Positions 9,453 to 20,834 are shown, numbered from the stretch's first letter. The stretch is 64,000 bases of DNA from Hydnum rufescens UP504 (GCA_014904985.1 MU128927.1:85107-149106); one strand, 5' to 3'. The notes: generated by a model from the letters alone, not told the origin. Numbers and translations are program-made.

Positions 9453-12321
9453 TACAGTCATCTACTGTCACTTGCATCATATGGGGACTTGCATCAGATC
9501 CCTGTAACTCCTTCAATTCTGCTTTATTTCCCATGCAGTCTTCTTTGTACCATTTGTAGACATGTAGATACTCTAGCTGGAAATTTTGAAGTAAATTGGA
9601 TGAGGGGGTCTTGAGATATGGAGTAATTATGTTAATGAAATGAGAAATTTGGATAGAATTCCAGGCTGATCATCCCCTACTGCACATGTATCCCCCTGCC
9701 TGCCCCGGCAAACTTCAAGGACTTAAAGATTACATATTTGGGATGATGTTTTGTTGTTGGAGTGGAGCATTATTTATTTGTATCAAGGAAGAAAAAGTGA
9801 GGACAAATTAAGGAAAATTTCTTTCCTCGGCGCTTTCCCCTCCTGGAAGACATGGTCGGCAGAGCTGAATCTCAGGCACGTAAGACAGAGAAGGCCTCAC
9901 AGGCACATGACAAAGTGAAAAAGGACCTGCTTGAGGCATACAAAGTTGATGTAGAAAAGGCATGTCAGGAGGGACTCCCAAATCCATCAATTTGTGCATT
10001 CACCTGAAAGAAAGGCCAAGGGCACCTGTACAGCACTATAACAAGACTCTATAATGGTGGCTGCACCCAGCGCGATGCAAATGCCACGTTAGCTCATCTA
10101 ACAAAGGAGCAGGAGGAGACCCTATGCGAGTTTATCATGTCCATGGCTGACCAAGGCTTCCCTCTCACACATGAGCTCATGGAGGGCTATGCTCTGGAAC
10201 TAATTCATGTGAACAAACCCCACATACAGAATCTTGGGAAGAGATGGCTTGACCATTACCTCACCTGATATGGGCCCAGATCTCAATGACATGGGGTGCA
10301 CCACTGGACACTGTCTGAGCAAATGCTGTTAATCCCACCACAATAGAAGGATGGTTTGCTCTTTTGGATAAGACTGTCAAGGAGTACAACATTGAACCCA
10401 AACATACATATGGTTTTGATGAGACTGGATTCCCCATCGGTGAAGGTCAGCCACCCCAAGTAGCAGCTCGCAAGCATACCAAGACACAGCACTCCACGTG
10501 TGGAGGCGGCCGTGAGAATATCACCGTTCTTAATACCTTCTGTGCTGATGGCTCCTGCCTCACACCCATTGTCATCTTCAAAGCAAAACAACTCAGCGTG
10601 GGCTGGATGCAAGACAATCCTCTAAAAGCATCGTATGTACCATTAACAAAAGAGGATGGGAGCCACACTTACCTCACCTCCATAGTATCTCGTGTACCCC
10701 AAAAGGCTGGACAGAGAACCGCCTTGCAGTCAGCTACCTCAAAGACTTTGATAGTCAGACCAAATCAAAACTTGCTCACCCTGATGAGTATCGACTCCTA
10801 ATCCTCGACGGACATGTGTCTCACTATTCAAAAGAATTCATTGAAGAGGCACGACACCATCACATTGTTGTGATGTGCTACCCACCGCATACAACCCATG
10901 TTCTTCAAGGGCTTGATGTTGTTATCTTTGCCGTTGTCAAAGCAGCATGGTCCAGAGCGCTGGACAAGTGGGAACGACAAACAGGGGATAATGTTATGAA
11001 GGATGTCTTCCTCCACATATATGCAAAAGCTCACCTCAAGGCTTCACACAATCAAACATCTGTCAGGCATTCAAAAAGACTGGTGTATATCCCATCAACA
11101 AAGATGCAATCACTGTAATGCAGATGGCTCCAGCTCTAGAGCACTCGATTACTGGTTCACTTGTCATTCCAGTCAGTACACTGGTCAAGTGTCTTATTGG
11201 CACATTTCGCGAGATTCTGGACGAGAATTCTCAAGAAACAGGGCCTCACGCACCCGAGGATGGAAGCCCTAGGAGTCCGTCAGCCCCCAATGGCCTTATA
11301 ATTGACCCTGTGCTACTCACACCTTCGACACCACAGCGTCTCCACATCACGTTGATGGGATCATCTGTCAGCTTCCTTGTTCACTCTTCCCCAATGTCAG
11401 CTTCATCATCACTCCTGCCTTTTGTGTATCAAAAACATAAATATTTGCCAAAAATTGATTGGACATGCACCAAAACACCTTCTCCAAGCCGTGCTCATCG
11501 CCGCATCTTGAGTGCCAAGGTTGAACAATTGTGCTCTGACCTTCGTGGGGCAAAGTGCCGCATTGATGCTCTAGAGGATGCACAGGATGTCAACAATGGC
11601 CAACTGGCACTGGTGTCCTTTCAGGTGGAAAGGTCCCGCTGCCAACTCGCTCACTATGAGAAGAAACAAAAATCAACTCACCACCTCAAGCTCGCAGTTG
11701 AAGGGGAGGTCGTAACACATGATGACTTCCTTGACCGTGTTAATAGGGCAGAAGCAGTGAAAATGGCGAAGGAGGCTCAAAAGGTGGCCAACAAGGACCG
11801 TCGCGTGCAGGGGAAAAGGGTTGCTGCAGCAAAGGGCGCCTCAGCAACCCATCGGACACAAGCATGGGAAGCGGCAAAACAGCAGAATGATGCTGCCGAG
11901 TTGCATTGGAAGGGCGAGTCTGCATGTTGTCTGAAAGAAGGCCGTGTGTTGCCAAAGAAACTGGAACCTTTGAAGCGAAAAGACATCTGGGCTGCATTGG
12001 GGAGTGCTGGCAGCATACCAGGCATGGATGGAGGGTCAGGACCAACACTGGATAACAAGGGATCATCAGAAAGCAGTGATGAGGACAACGTATAGGCTGT
12101 GGGAAAGGTTGATGCAAGTGCTGATAAATCCAAAATATGCCCTGCTTCATCCCTTTTCAAAATTCTCATGCATCTTATTATGAAACAACTCGCCGTATCA
12201 CCAGTGCTATCTTGAGTAGCCCCCCTATATACACAAGACTATAAAACTACAAAAAAGTGACCGAACACGGACTTATGAATGAATTTGTAACTTCTGATGC
12301 AAGCAATGGTAGATGACTGTA
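9453..12321 (+). mobile_element. pogo/Fot1-like DNA transposon
   Basis: The 5' end at 9453-9479 (TACAGTCATCTAC...TTGCATCA) is repeated inverted at 12293-12321, with about six mismatches clustered mid-way over 30 bp. A TA target duplication flanks it at 9451-9452 and 12322-12323. It encodes a pogo-type transposase (DDD catalytic class) now full of stops. It sits inside an intron-like unit of the hairpin array, so it is younger than that array. Confidence 0.9.
9852..12095 (+). pseudogene. pogo transposase (CENP-B HTH plus DDE_1), decayed
   Basis: N-terminal helix-turn-helix region (9852-10270: ITRLYNGG, LTKEQEETLCEFI, NLGKRWLDHYLT), then a DDE_1 domain: TYGFDETGFPIG (first Asp, about 10410), LLILDGHVSHYS (second, about 10797), HTTHVLQGLDVVIF (third, about 10893), KTGVYPINKDA (about 11080). 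An unbroken frame from 11118 to 12095 gives a charged coiled-coil tail ending in an acidic SSDEDNV. Breaks: TGA near 10008, 10266 and 10282 and frameshifts near 10320, 10700 and 11040. The TGA at 10266 stands where relatives have Arg (RY), fitting CGA decay. Confidence 0.85.
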
Positions 12322-12440
12322 TATGTTCATATTCTAGGTCACAACATCCGCACGAACATGCCACCAGACGATAAACAATGCAAACCAGACACCCGCCACA
12401 GCAGGTGTCTGGTTCTATATTTAAGTATTTAATATTTAAG

Positions 12441-12540
12441 GTATGTAATTTTCATGTACCCAACAGCACAAAAAGAGCAGCGAAAGCTGCTCTTTTTGTG
12501 CTGCTTTCAATGTCTCTACTGACTGCTTTAATTTTTCTAG
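12441..12540 (+). other. intron-like unit 7 with perfect hairpin 12466-12501
   Basis: Donor AAG|GTATGT at 12441, branch-like ACTGAC, acceptor TTTTTCTAG ending at 12540. The hairpin has 16-bp perfect arms with a GAAA loop. Confidence 0.7.
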
Positions 12541-12808
12541 GTGATGGCCTGGTCCCAGGCCCCAAACAAGACCATGCCAAATGATGAGACCCAACTGGTG
12601 GGGCCCAAACAGCAACACATGAACCCAAAACACACCAAACACAAACCCATGCCAAATGAACCCACACCAAACAAAACAGCGCCAAACAAAACCAAGCCAA
12701 GCAAAAACCCAATGCGACACAAACGCAAGAGGTGGCTATGTGCCGAATGAGTGGCCACACAAACCACACACCCACCGCAGCTGCAGTGGGTGTGTGGTTT
12801 TATATAAG

Positions 12809-12900
12809 GTAAGTGTACCCTGAACGGCACAAAAAGAGCAGCAGATGCTGCTCTTTTTGCACTGATTTCAATTTTTAGCTAACATTATTTATTATTCTAG
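12809..12900 (+). other. intron-like unit 8 with hairpin 12827-12862
   Basis: Consensus donor AAG|GTAAGT at 12809, branch-like GCTAAC at 12878, acceptor TTATTCTAG ending at 12900. This is the best match in the array to fungal splice signals. A CACACACCCACCGCAG palindrome lies directly upstream. Confidence 0.7.
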
Positions 12901-13507
12901 GCTATCGTCTGAACCACAAACAGCAACATGAAGACCCACTGAATGAATGCTCCCCCCCCCCCCAGAAATGACAATGCCCCCCCAAAACAAGTGTGAATGA
13001 AACCCGCCAATGACGACCAGCCAAGGAACACAGCAGACAAAACCCAGGAACAAAAACCCATGACACAAGCAAGACCACGGGACCCCCAGACAAAGCACAC
13101 ACCCACTTTGGTGGGTGTATGCTGATTTTAAGGTACAAGGCATCAAAGGCACAACCCACCATGTTAGGCTTGAGGAATGAAGCTAGATGGGAGGTTGGTC
13201 TACCTCAGGTTTTTTTTTTTCCTTTTTTACTAACATTTTCGTCTGAACCCACAACCCCCACCAACCCCTAATCAAGAGCCACGACCCTGCCAAACAAACC
13301 CATGAATGGTAATGAATTGAAAACATGATGCAGAACCGCAGAGTTCCAACAGAACTCACCACACCCAACCAGTGAACTGGTGAAAGAGAACAGGCCAGAC
13401 CACACCTGCGAAACACACCAGTTGCTGACCAGCCCCATATGCAAATGATGTGACCACGCCAAAATGAGTACCCCACACCTGCCTTGGCGGGTGTGGGATA
13501 CCACAAG

Positions 13508-13614
13508 GTATTTTTTTAAAATTTTCTATATGTACAGTGATGCAAAAGGAGCAGTGCAAGCTGCTCCTTTTGCATCATTTCAAACTTTTTTACTAACATA
13601 AGTTATTATTCTAG
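13508..13614 (+). other. intron-like unit 9 with compensated hairpin 13539-13576
   Basis: Donor GTATTT at 13508, branch ACTAAC at 13592, acceptor TTATTCTAG ending at 13614. Arms read GATGCAAAAGGAGCAG and CTGCTCCTTTTGCATC: an A to G and an A to T change relative to other units, both matched on the opposite arm. Confidence 0.7.
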
Positions 13615-14189
13615 GATGCAATTTGAAGATCCCAAAATGATGACACCCCAATGGACACCCACAATCCGTCCAAATGACCTGCCTAACAGTGAACTGCCAA
13701 GGCACGCCCCCCCCCAAAACGGTGGCTGGTGAGCTGGCCAAATCCCGGTCCAAGCCCCCAAGGCAGCAATGCCTGGTACCACACCTGCTGAGGGGGGTGT
13801 GGTACAAAGGTGTGTCTTTTTTTTAATTCTAGGTTATCATACAATAGATACTGCCCGCAACATCCCCCCCCTTCGAAAACTGGCCGAACCCCCGATGAAG
13901 CAAGGGAAGGTACCACACACCTGCCCAAGTGGGTGTGGTGCTACTAGATATATATATATGTATTTAAATTTCTATGGATGGTAACCACACCTGCCCAAGT
14001 GGCTGTGGTGTTTTTTTTTGTTTTTTTTTGGATTTCTATGGACAGTACCACACACCTGCTAGAGCGGGTGTGTGGTGCTACCATTTTTAAATAAATAAAC
14101 AAGTCATGAAACACAGGACTGCTGAATGAAACCCCATTGACCCTGGGTAGCCTATGCATAATATAGTGATAATAAATAAATAATTATAA

Positions 14190-14460
14190 ATGGATCACAT
14201 TATCCCTGATAAGCCCATATGGCCCACTGCAAGTCTGAGATTCTCCAAGTCCCAGTTTCAGCCAATTTTCGGCCATTTTGGCCAATTCTGGGCCAGGAGG
14301 TGAAATCATAAAAATGGCCATTTTGGCCGAAATAGTGATGGGACCTACTTAGGTACCATTATCTGCCCCAGAAGTGGTACCTAACTAGGTAGGCTTAGAT
14401 GACTGACCAAGGTGCATCCTTGGTGGAATCATAATTCTGAGAGAGATGTCTCTCATTATA
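14190..14460. repeat. array end block, shared (inverted) with 35750-35980 and partly 29370-29490
   Basis: Contains ATTATCCCTGATAAGCCC, a run of GGCCATTTTGGCC-like short inverted motifs, then CCTACTTAGGTACC and GGTACCTAACTAGG, which pair as a 14-bp stem (14344-14357 with 14377-14390, one mismatch). Both the 14-kb and 36-kb copies adjoin hairpin-intron sequence on the same side, so this looks like the outer end of that repeat family. Confidence 0.7.
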
Positions 14461-15179
14461 AATGTCTTCCCCATCTATGGACCAGTGTCCAAAGAATTGG
14501 AAGTGTCATTGGCTATTGGTGAACACGAGAGTCCACTTCTTGTACATGAAGAAGTGTGCAACACTCTTGTTGGCTAAACAAGAAAACATTGGTTCATTCC
14601 TCATAAACCACATGTAGAAATACTGACATACCACTTGTTTTGGACAACTGGTAATTCAAAGCCCTCTCAAGACTCTCACAAGTGTCAAAGTGAGGAATAG
14701 AGATCCCAGCAAGAGAGTAGTGGAGGGTCAATAACTGGGGAGAGGGTATGAGGTCACCAGCTTCATTTTCCCACATCATTGGAATGCTTGAACCACTGGA
14801 AGGCAGACAGCTAGCCTCACTACTGAGAGTGGGGGTGGAAGTCAGGCCTTACCCAGCACCAGCCAGTCCACCACTCTCACTGCGGTTTGTGGCAAGAGGG
14901 GTGGACTTTGCATGGTGTGCACTGCAGTGCTCATGTCGATGAGTGGGGGGAAGATGACTGGAAGATGAAGGTGTAATATGCATCTGGTCTGCTGGCAGAT
15001 TATGTCACTGGAACTATATTACCCCTCATCCAGATCTGAAGAGTCTAATATACAGTACTCTGGGCCAGAAGTATGCCAACAAAGTTATTAAGTTGCGAAT
15101 GAGATCAAAAGAATTATATACATATTAAGCATTATCAGCACATAAACAACTTAAAATTCAGGTCTGGACAAAATCACAG
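14461..15179. other. no recognisable feature
   Basis: AT-rich DNA with only short open frames. A minus-strand stretch at 14594-14779 (ESLERALNYQL) faintly resembles the SLEDALNCIV segment of the next gene relic and could be a detached piece of it. Confidence 0.3.
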
Positions 15180-16220
15180 AGAGGCAATGGATGCATGCAA
15201 GCAAAATCAATAGGGTCCTTGGGGTCAATATCCATAGGCCCAGTTGGATCTGAAATTTCTGGAGGCTGGTCATTTGTCTGGGGTCATTTGGTGGAAGTAG
15301 ATGTCAAGCCATCTCCGGGTAGTGCACATTTTAGGGAGGTGGAAGTATTGAGTGAGGAGTTGGATGTTGCACTTGAGAAGGCAGGTGTCCCCTTCTTGGT
15401 AAATTTGGGATATACTTGGGCCAATGATCCAGTAGTCCCTGACAATCCAGTAGTCCCCGATGATCCAGTGGTCCCCGATGATCCAGTGGTCCCTGACAAT
15501 CCAGCAGTCTCCGACAATCCAATGGTGCCTGATGATCTAGCAGTACCTTAAGGCCCAGTAGTACCCAACAACCCAGTGGTGCCCAATGATATAGTAGTCC
15601 CCAATGATCCAGAAGGAATTAGAGGACCTGAGGTGGAAGTGGCAGGTGATGCCCACATTAGCCATAGATCCTTGCAGGTAGAAGGTGGCTTCAAAACAGG
15701 GATAGGTTGTTTGAGGACCTTGGGAAAATGACCAAAAGCTTCAGTGAAGAATGTGCATTCTTCTGGTGCCTTCACGATTTCACCCAGAGACTTCAACACA
15801 TACATTCCCCATGTGGTCATCATAAAAAATTTCTGTACTTTCTGATGGTTTAATTGTTTAAAAGCTGTGTGGCTTGAGCATCAGTAAGATGGAAAATGTG
15901 TGTAGCATAAATAATGTACCCCAGGAGTCCAGTACAGCCTCATCCTTGGGAAAGACTCAACAGATGGCTAGGGAGTTGCCCTTGTTCACATTTGTTATGC
16001 CAGCAGGGATGGTAGGATATAATCCAACAATGCAGTTCAAAGCATCCTCAAGTGAATCGTCTGTGACCTCAATGATGATCGCAGCAGTCTTCCAGGTTAC
16101 AACCCTCAGTGTTGATTCAAAACAGAAAACTGGAAGAAATAGCTCACAGATTGGTGAGACCAAACCAAGGCCAGTTGGACATTGGCTAACATGAAGAATG
16201 TGACTAAATTAATGAATCCT
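15180..16220 (-). pseudogene. minus-strand gene relic with GTTGS repeats, interrupted by an LTR element
   Basis: Minus-strand coding can be followed from 16220 (GFINLVTFFMLANVQLALVS, TDDSLEDALNCIVGLYP) through 15823-15548 (AFGHFPKVLKQPIPVL) into a repeat of five-residue units GTTGS/GTTGL (15620-15420) and a Thr/Ser-rich end. At least one in-frame stop (about 15548) and a frame change near 15900. If the LTR element at 16226-22691 and one CTGCT copy are removed, the frame runs on into 22697-22750, so the element probably entered an exon. Family not recognised. Confidence 0.4.
15418..15625. repeat. 15-bp minisatellite
   Basis: About 13 units of roughly GATCCAGTAGTCCCC. They code GTTG(S/L) on the minus strand and PVVPD(N/D) on the plus; the minus reading joins the flanking coding frame better. 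Confidence 0.8.
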
Positions 16221-16225
16221 CTGCT
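16221..16225 (+). repeat. 5' target-site duplication CTGCT
   Basis: CTGCT directly precedes the 5' LTR and is repeated directly after the 3' LTR at 22692-22696. Confidence 0.9.
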
Positions 16226-16776
16226 TGTAATATAGTGTATTACATAATTAAGTTAGGACTCAAAAGTCATGTATATACGGCAGTTGCCAAGATGAATCAA
16301 GCTAACCTTTGCCCGGACCTCTATGCCTTGCAAGAACTGTGAACCCTCTTGTCTCTGTCTTTGGCCTGCCTATCTGGCTATCTGGTTGGCTTGCTAGTAG
16401 CCATTAATCACTAGCTGGGTCCTTCCTCTGGCCCCTGCAGTTGTCTGTCCCTGGACAACCTGCACAGCAGTAAGTAGAGCATCTTCTCTACTTGCTGACC
16501 CCTCCTTCTCCTTAGGTAGTGACTGTGCCACTTGGCCAGTCACTACTTCTTTATGCCCTTCAACATTCCTCCCACTCCTTCACAACCTTTTTTCCTGTGT
16601 CCAGGGCAAAGCCAGTGCTTAGCCCTGTTTGCAGCTCCCCCACCTGAAGCCAGTGCTAAGGGTGGTGTGATTACCCCTTCTCCTATTCTCCCTATTCCTA
16701 CTCCCTCCCCTGTCAACTCCACTTTGTCCAAGTACGACAACAGGTGCCCTCCTGAACTGGGAGGCACTTTGTTACA
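16226..16776 (+). repeat. 5' LTR, 551 bp
   Basis: Starts TG, ends CA. Contains a hairpin AAGTAGAG/CTCTACTT (about 16472-16493) and a second one GTAGTGACTG/CAGTCACTAC (16516-16547). The interval from GTAAGT (about 16470) to CTTAG (16515) has intron-like ends. Confidence 0.9.
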
Positions 16777-16944
16777 CTGGTTCCCTCTAGCCGACAAAGT
16801 GGTCGAACCAACACTCTCCCCTCCATACACTTCCTCTGCTGTCTACTCTGTCAGGAAGTGGGGGCCTAGCCAGCCCAGGAGCTCTCCTCTCTCCTTCTCT
16901 GCACCATCCCAGGAGACTGTCATCTATCATCCCACAACCCACGA

Positions 16945-17835
16945 GTGTACCTTCATCCCTCCCCACCTCTGCTCTCCACACACCAGTTCCAGGAGATCCT
17001 CAGGCATCTAGATCAGCCTAGGGATGGGTACTCCCCCTTATCCTCAGGGCCTCCCCTCACGACATATCAGTTCCTTGTCACCTGGGCCAGCCCCATACTC
17101 AGGGAGTGCCCCTCCTCTTACTTCCTATTTGATGAGGACCTGGGTGGATGGTATATGGATAGAAGGTGGATGGTTGCTGTTCAGCTGGCTTTAGAGAAGC
17201 TCCAGGCAGTCATTAGGGATACTCTAGCCCTTGTATCCCCAGATGGCCCAGGATTCCTAATAGATCCTAATTTGGAATTATCTGAGAAGCTATGGAGGGC
17301 TAGAGATTTAAGGGAACTAAGGACAGCTGACAAGCTGCTCAAGCTTCAAGTTCAGTTGGCCTTTGCCCGCCTTGAGAAGCTGGAGAGGCTGCATAAGGGT
17401 CTCAGTTGGGCTTCTCCCCTGGTCCCCAAGAGCTCTTTCGTCCTCCCCTTGGAGCCATGTGGAAGTCTACAGGTGGCCTGGAAAGCCCCAGCTCAGGAAC
17501 GTTCACCTAGGAGCAGACTATGCCCCCTCAGACTGGTGCAAGGTGGCAAGCAGCTAGGGACTACTCCTAGTGGAGGAATTCCTGAGCCACCTGGACCAGC
17601 AGGAAGGTTCCCTGGACCCCCAATTCCCCTGGCATGTCTCCTCCTCCCTATTCTGCAGCCCCTATGCACAAGGATCCCCCCTCCCATCATCAATATCATC
17701 CAGGAATCCACACAGCTGCAGGATCTTGGAGGACAGCCATCTCCTTCTCTTCCTCACCCCAGTCATTTGGGAGCCTCCATATTCTGCCTCATCATCATTC
17801 TCCCCAGAATACCCCTAACAGAGGCTCCCCCATGA
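16945..17835 (+). CDS. gag-position ORF of the LTR element
   Basis: 296-codon open frame from an ATG, after a Pro-rich lead in another frame within the LTR. The central part (residues about 55-150) is a well-formed charged helical region (LELSEKLWRARDLRELR, LQVQLAFARLEKLERL); the C-terminal half is Pro/Gly-rich. It has no zinc knuckle and I cannot match it to a known Gag. Its place just inside the 5' LTR suggests a structural protein, or a captured host fragment. Confidence 0.4.
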   Translation: MYLHPSPPLLSTHQFQEILRHLDQPRDGYSPLSSGPPLTTYQFLVTWASPILRECPSSYFLFDEDLGGWYMDRRWMVAVQLALEKLQAVIRDTLALVSPDGPGFLIDPNLELSEKLWRARDLRELRTADKLLKLQVQLAFARLEKLERLHKGLSWASPLVPKSSFVLPLEPCGSLQVAWKAPAQERSPRSRLCPLRLVQGGKQLGTTPSGGIPEPPGPAGRFPGPPIPLACLLLPILQPLCTRIPPPIINIIQESTQLQDLGGQPSPSLPHPSHLGASIFCLIIILPRIPLTEAPP

Positions 17836-18400
17836 CCCCAAGCACAAGTGGATTGGATGAGTATTGCAGGCCTAGTGGTCATGCCCTCCTCATCCCTTTC
17901 CAATATGGCCTTTCCCATTCCCCTTCCTGGAAATGGCCTCTAATTGCCCCAGTAGTGCATCCAGAATGTGCCCCTGCACCTCATGATCACCAGGAGGGCC
18001 TTTTCTGGACAATCTGGCAAGAATTACCAGCCCAGCAGGTGCATGACCCTGGGGGGCCCTGAAATCCATTCCCCCTTCTCCCAGTGAATTCTCTGCATAT
18101 CCCCTTGCCTTCATACTTGATTGGAAACCCCCAATTGTGGCCTTCCAATAGCCCACTTTCAAGATGATTGGCTGGAGATTACAGGAGAACTCATCATTTT
18201 ACTGGAAGTCCTTGCACCCCCTCCTCATCCCCTTGTATATGGGCCCCACTCCTCTCTCCATCACTATTGTACATTCAACAGAAATATACAGTCTTCCAAC
18301 AAGCCCAAGTACATTGGCCAAATCTTTGAGGATAAGCCTGCATCCATTCTGGAATTGAGTTCGGTTTCCAGAGTGACCCCAAGGAGGGCACTTCTGCAAG

Positions 18401-18672
18401 TCTAGATCACATGATTCCAGAAGCAAATGCGGCAATTTGCACAGTACTCACAGTGGTGCTCTGAGGAGTCTAGGACATGTGACCCCGGAAGCAAATGCGG
18501 CAGCTTGCACAACATTGTCAGTGTCACTCTGAGGAGTCTTGATTACATAATTCCAGAAGCAAATGTGGCAATTTGTGCGGTACTCACAGTGCCGCTCTGA
18601 AGACTCTTGATTACATAATTCCAGAACTGTAACCTCGCTCTGCAGTCCAAATCACTTGATCCTGGAATCAAA
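18401..18672 (+). repeat. 68-bp tandem repeat, three full copies plus a partial
   Basis: Units start at 18401, 18469, 18537 and 18605. Each reads TCT(A/T)GA..CA(T/C) followed by CCAGAAGCAAATG(C/T)GG and GCTCTGAGGAG. Non-coding, inside the LTR element. Confidence 0.85.
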
Positions 18673-18739
18673 TTGGACTACTTCCTCAAGGGATGAACTA
18701 CATAATGCAACAACACATACATTCCTAATCTATGGAGCA

Positions 18740-19640
18740 CATTTCTACAAGGCTTCCAATTTCATGCCCTCTGTCCATATTCCTTCCATTGTAAACATCT
18801 CTCTTGGCAAACCATGGGGACCCCTTCCATTCCTTCACTCAATTCTCCCTGAGTTCTCCACCTATTGCCATGCAATTATATCCCACAGAAAGCTATGCTT
18901 TCCATCTTCGCATTTGGCCTATCTCCAGGTTGATGGGACAAATATTGAGAGCTTGGCAGTGCATATTTAAATGGGTCTCCTTTGGGCACTAGTCTTCCCA
19001 TATCTCCTCCAATTCATGGCCAATTTGGGTGATCTCAGATATCATGGATATGCGAAATTTGGGCCTTCCATAATCAATTTATTTTGGAGATTTTGGCCCA
19101 GCCATTGTGGAGTAAAGAAGCACTCTTCTCCTCACCAAAGCACATTGGAAGCCCCCTGCCAATTTGCCTGTATCCACCTCAATTCCTAATGGATTTAGAT
19201 GATTTAAATTTCCATGGAAGTGTCAAATCAAAGGCTTCCATAATTGATTTTGATCTTGGAATTTGGAGCTCCCATTGCGGAATAGTGGGACATTTTCCCC
19301 TCACTTTAGGCTCAATTGGACTCCCCCACCAGTTCTGCCATATCTTCTTCAATTCTGGCCCAATTTACATGTTTTCAATTTTCATGGGTACATCTGCTTC
19401 ATCTCCACATATGTCCATATAGGCGAAGGCTTTGGTGCAGCTATTGGAACAATGTTGAACATTCTCTCCACCACCTCTCCTCCCTTTGCCCAAATCCTAT
19501 TCCCCTTCCATCTCTACCAAATTTTAATGGATTTTTCTCATTCCAAAAGCAAAATATGGTCATTCCCTTTCCCAAAAGAACTTTTTTTCTTTCTTTTCTT
19601 CCCCCTTTGGCCATCCCCAATTCTTGGACTGTCAAGCTAG
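18740..19640 (+). repeat. diverged long repeat (about 171 bp) in the LTR element
   Basis: CTTCCATAAT(C/T) recurs at 19064 and 19235 (171 bp apart), with shared CCATTG(T/C)GGA(A/G)TA, CTCCTC and CCATGG blocks downstream; a weaker copy may lie near 18782. Pyrimidine-rich, with no credible protein. Confidence 0.45.
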
Positions 19641-20417
19641 TGCTTCAGTCCATGAATTTCAAAATCCCTCCTCTAGATCTCTTTCCCCAGGTCTACCCCT
19701 ATACCACATCACTCCCAAATGGTCTTATCCAATTCCTCAACACCCCCACTTCATTAGGCCCCCCCAAATCATATTCCACCCACCAAACCCCAGAAATATG
19801 CCCCTATCCCAGCATTATGGATACTCTGGGAAAGATTTCTTTTGGTGTGGAAGGAAATCAACACCAAAAAAAATGGGGGGCAGTAGGGGGTACCTAGTAG
19901 TATGAGGGGCCAAGGGAAAGGAAGGAATTGTCCTATGCACCTCCAGGATGGGAATACAACTACAGGCCCCTGGCTGTAAGGCAGACTTAGGCAGGATGGG
20001 ACATCCTGCAATAGGCAAGCTTCCCAGGAATGGAAGCTATCTCCCAGGTGTGGGCCTCTTCAGGGAATGTGGCCCCAGCCTCAGGGACCTCTCCTGTGGC
20101 CATGGCCATGGCCTCAGCACTAGCCCTTGCCAGAGCCTCACCTCAGCTGTGGCTGCCACCTCTGTATCACTGTGGCCCTTGCAGCCCATCACTATGTCAG
20201 GCACAGCTGCTTCTAGGGCCACAGCCACCTCCACCAGATACAGTGGCAGGCCAGCCCCCTTGATGCTACAGCTAGCCCCAGGCTATGGACTGCAGCCTAA
20301 CCCCCCTTATGCAGTCCAGCCTGTATGGCATCTTGGCCCTCCTCCCTGGCCTTGCCCTGTGGCCCAACCCATCCTTATCGCCTGGCCAGGATGTGGTGCC
20401 TACCTATGTGGCCCCTA

Positions 20418-20640
20418 GCATAGCCTTGCTCCTTGTGACCTTGCCTTTGCCATGGCCTGGCCTCTTGCCATGGCCTTTCCCCTTGCCATGGCCTGGCCTC
20501 TCACTATGGCCTTGCCTCCTGCTATGGCCTGGCCTCCTGCTACAGCCTTGCCCCTCACCATAGCCCTGTCCCTTGCCATGGCCTTCCTCCCTGTGGCTTC
20601 ACCCTTCCCTGTGGCCTTGCCCTTCCCCATGGCCTAGTCC
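20418..20640 (+). repeat. 18-bp minisatellite
   Basis: About twelve units of the type GCCATGGCCTGGCCTCTT. Open on both strands in frames giving MAWPLA-like or ATGKGE-like peptides, which I do not regard as genes. Confidence 0.85.
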
Positions 20641-20717
20641 TCCCTAAGGCCTTGCCTGACCCAGCCTTCCTCTGCACATGGGCTGTGGGACTGCACAGCA
20701 TGGTAATCCTTAGTCCC

Positions 20718-20755
20718 ACCAAAGACTTTGCCCACCCACCCACCCAGTCTTTGGT
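20718..20755. other. 10-bp hairpin before the Tc1 relic
   Basis: ACCAAAGACT at 20718-20727 pairs perfectly with AGTCTTTGGT at 20746-20755 round an 18-nt loop of CCCA repeats. Confidence 0.6.
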
Positions 20756-20834
20756 GTTCTATCCATGACTATCCAATGCCATCAAGCCTGGGGGGCAGCA
20801 GCCATGGTTTATAAGGATTGCCCCCCAATCAACC

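Larger units (their letters stand above)
12324..14160 (+). repeat. hairpin-intron repeat array, right arm, part 2
   Basis: Continuation of the plus-strand array after pogo: the rest of unit 6, complete hairpin units near 12466, 12827 and 13539, units whose intron lacks the hairpin (near 13200 and 13810), and remnants of the CACACC palindrome at 13915, 13985 and 14050. Stretches between intron-like segments are A/C-rich and open for Pro/Asn/Lys-rich peptides, but no single long frame persists. Confidence 0.8.

Noticed and set aside
7440..14160. Bacterial-type terminators (stem plus T-run)
   Set aside because: The hairpins are followed by T-rich stretches, but their constant place between donor-like and acceptor-like sequences, and the fungal setting, fit an intron-like reading better.
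20415..20640. Repetitive ORFs (MAWPLA.. plus, ATGKGE.. minus)
   Set aside because: 18-bp minisatellite inside a non-autonomous LTR element; both strands are open, which signals composition rather than coding.
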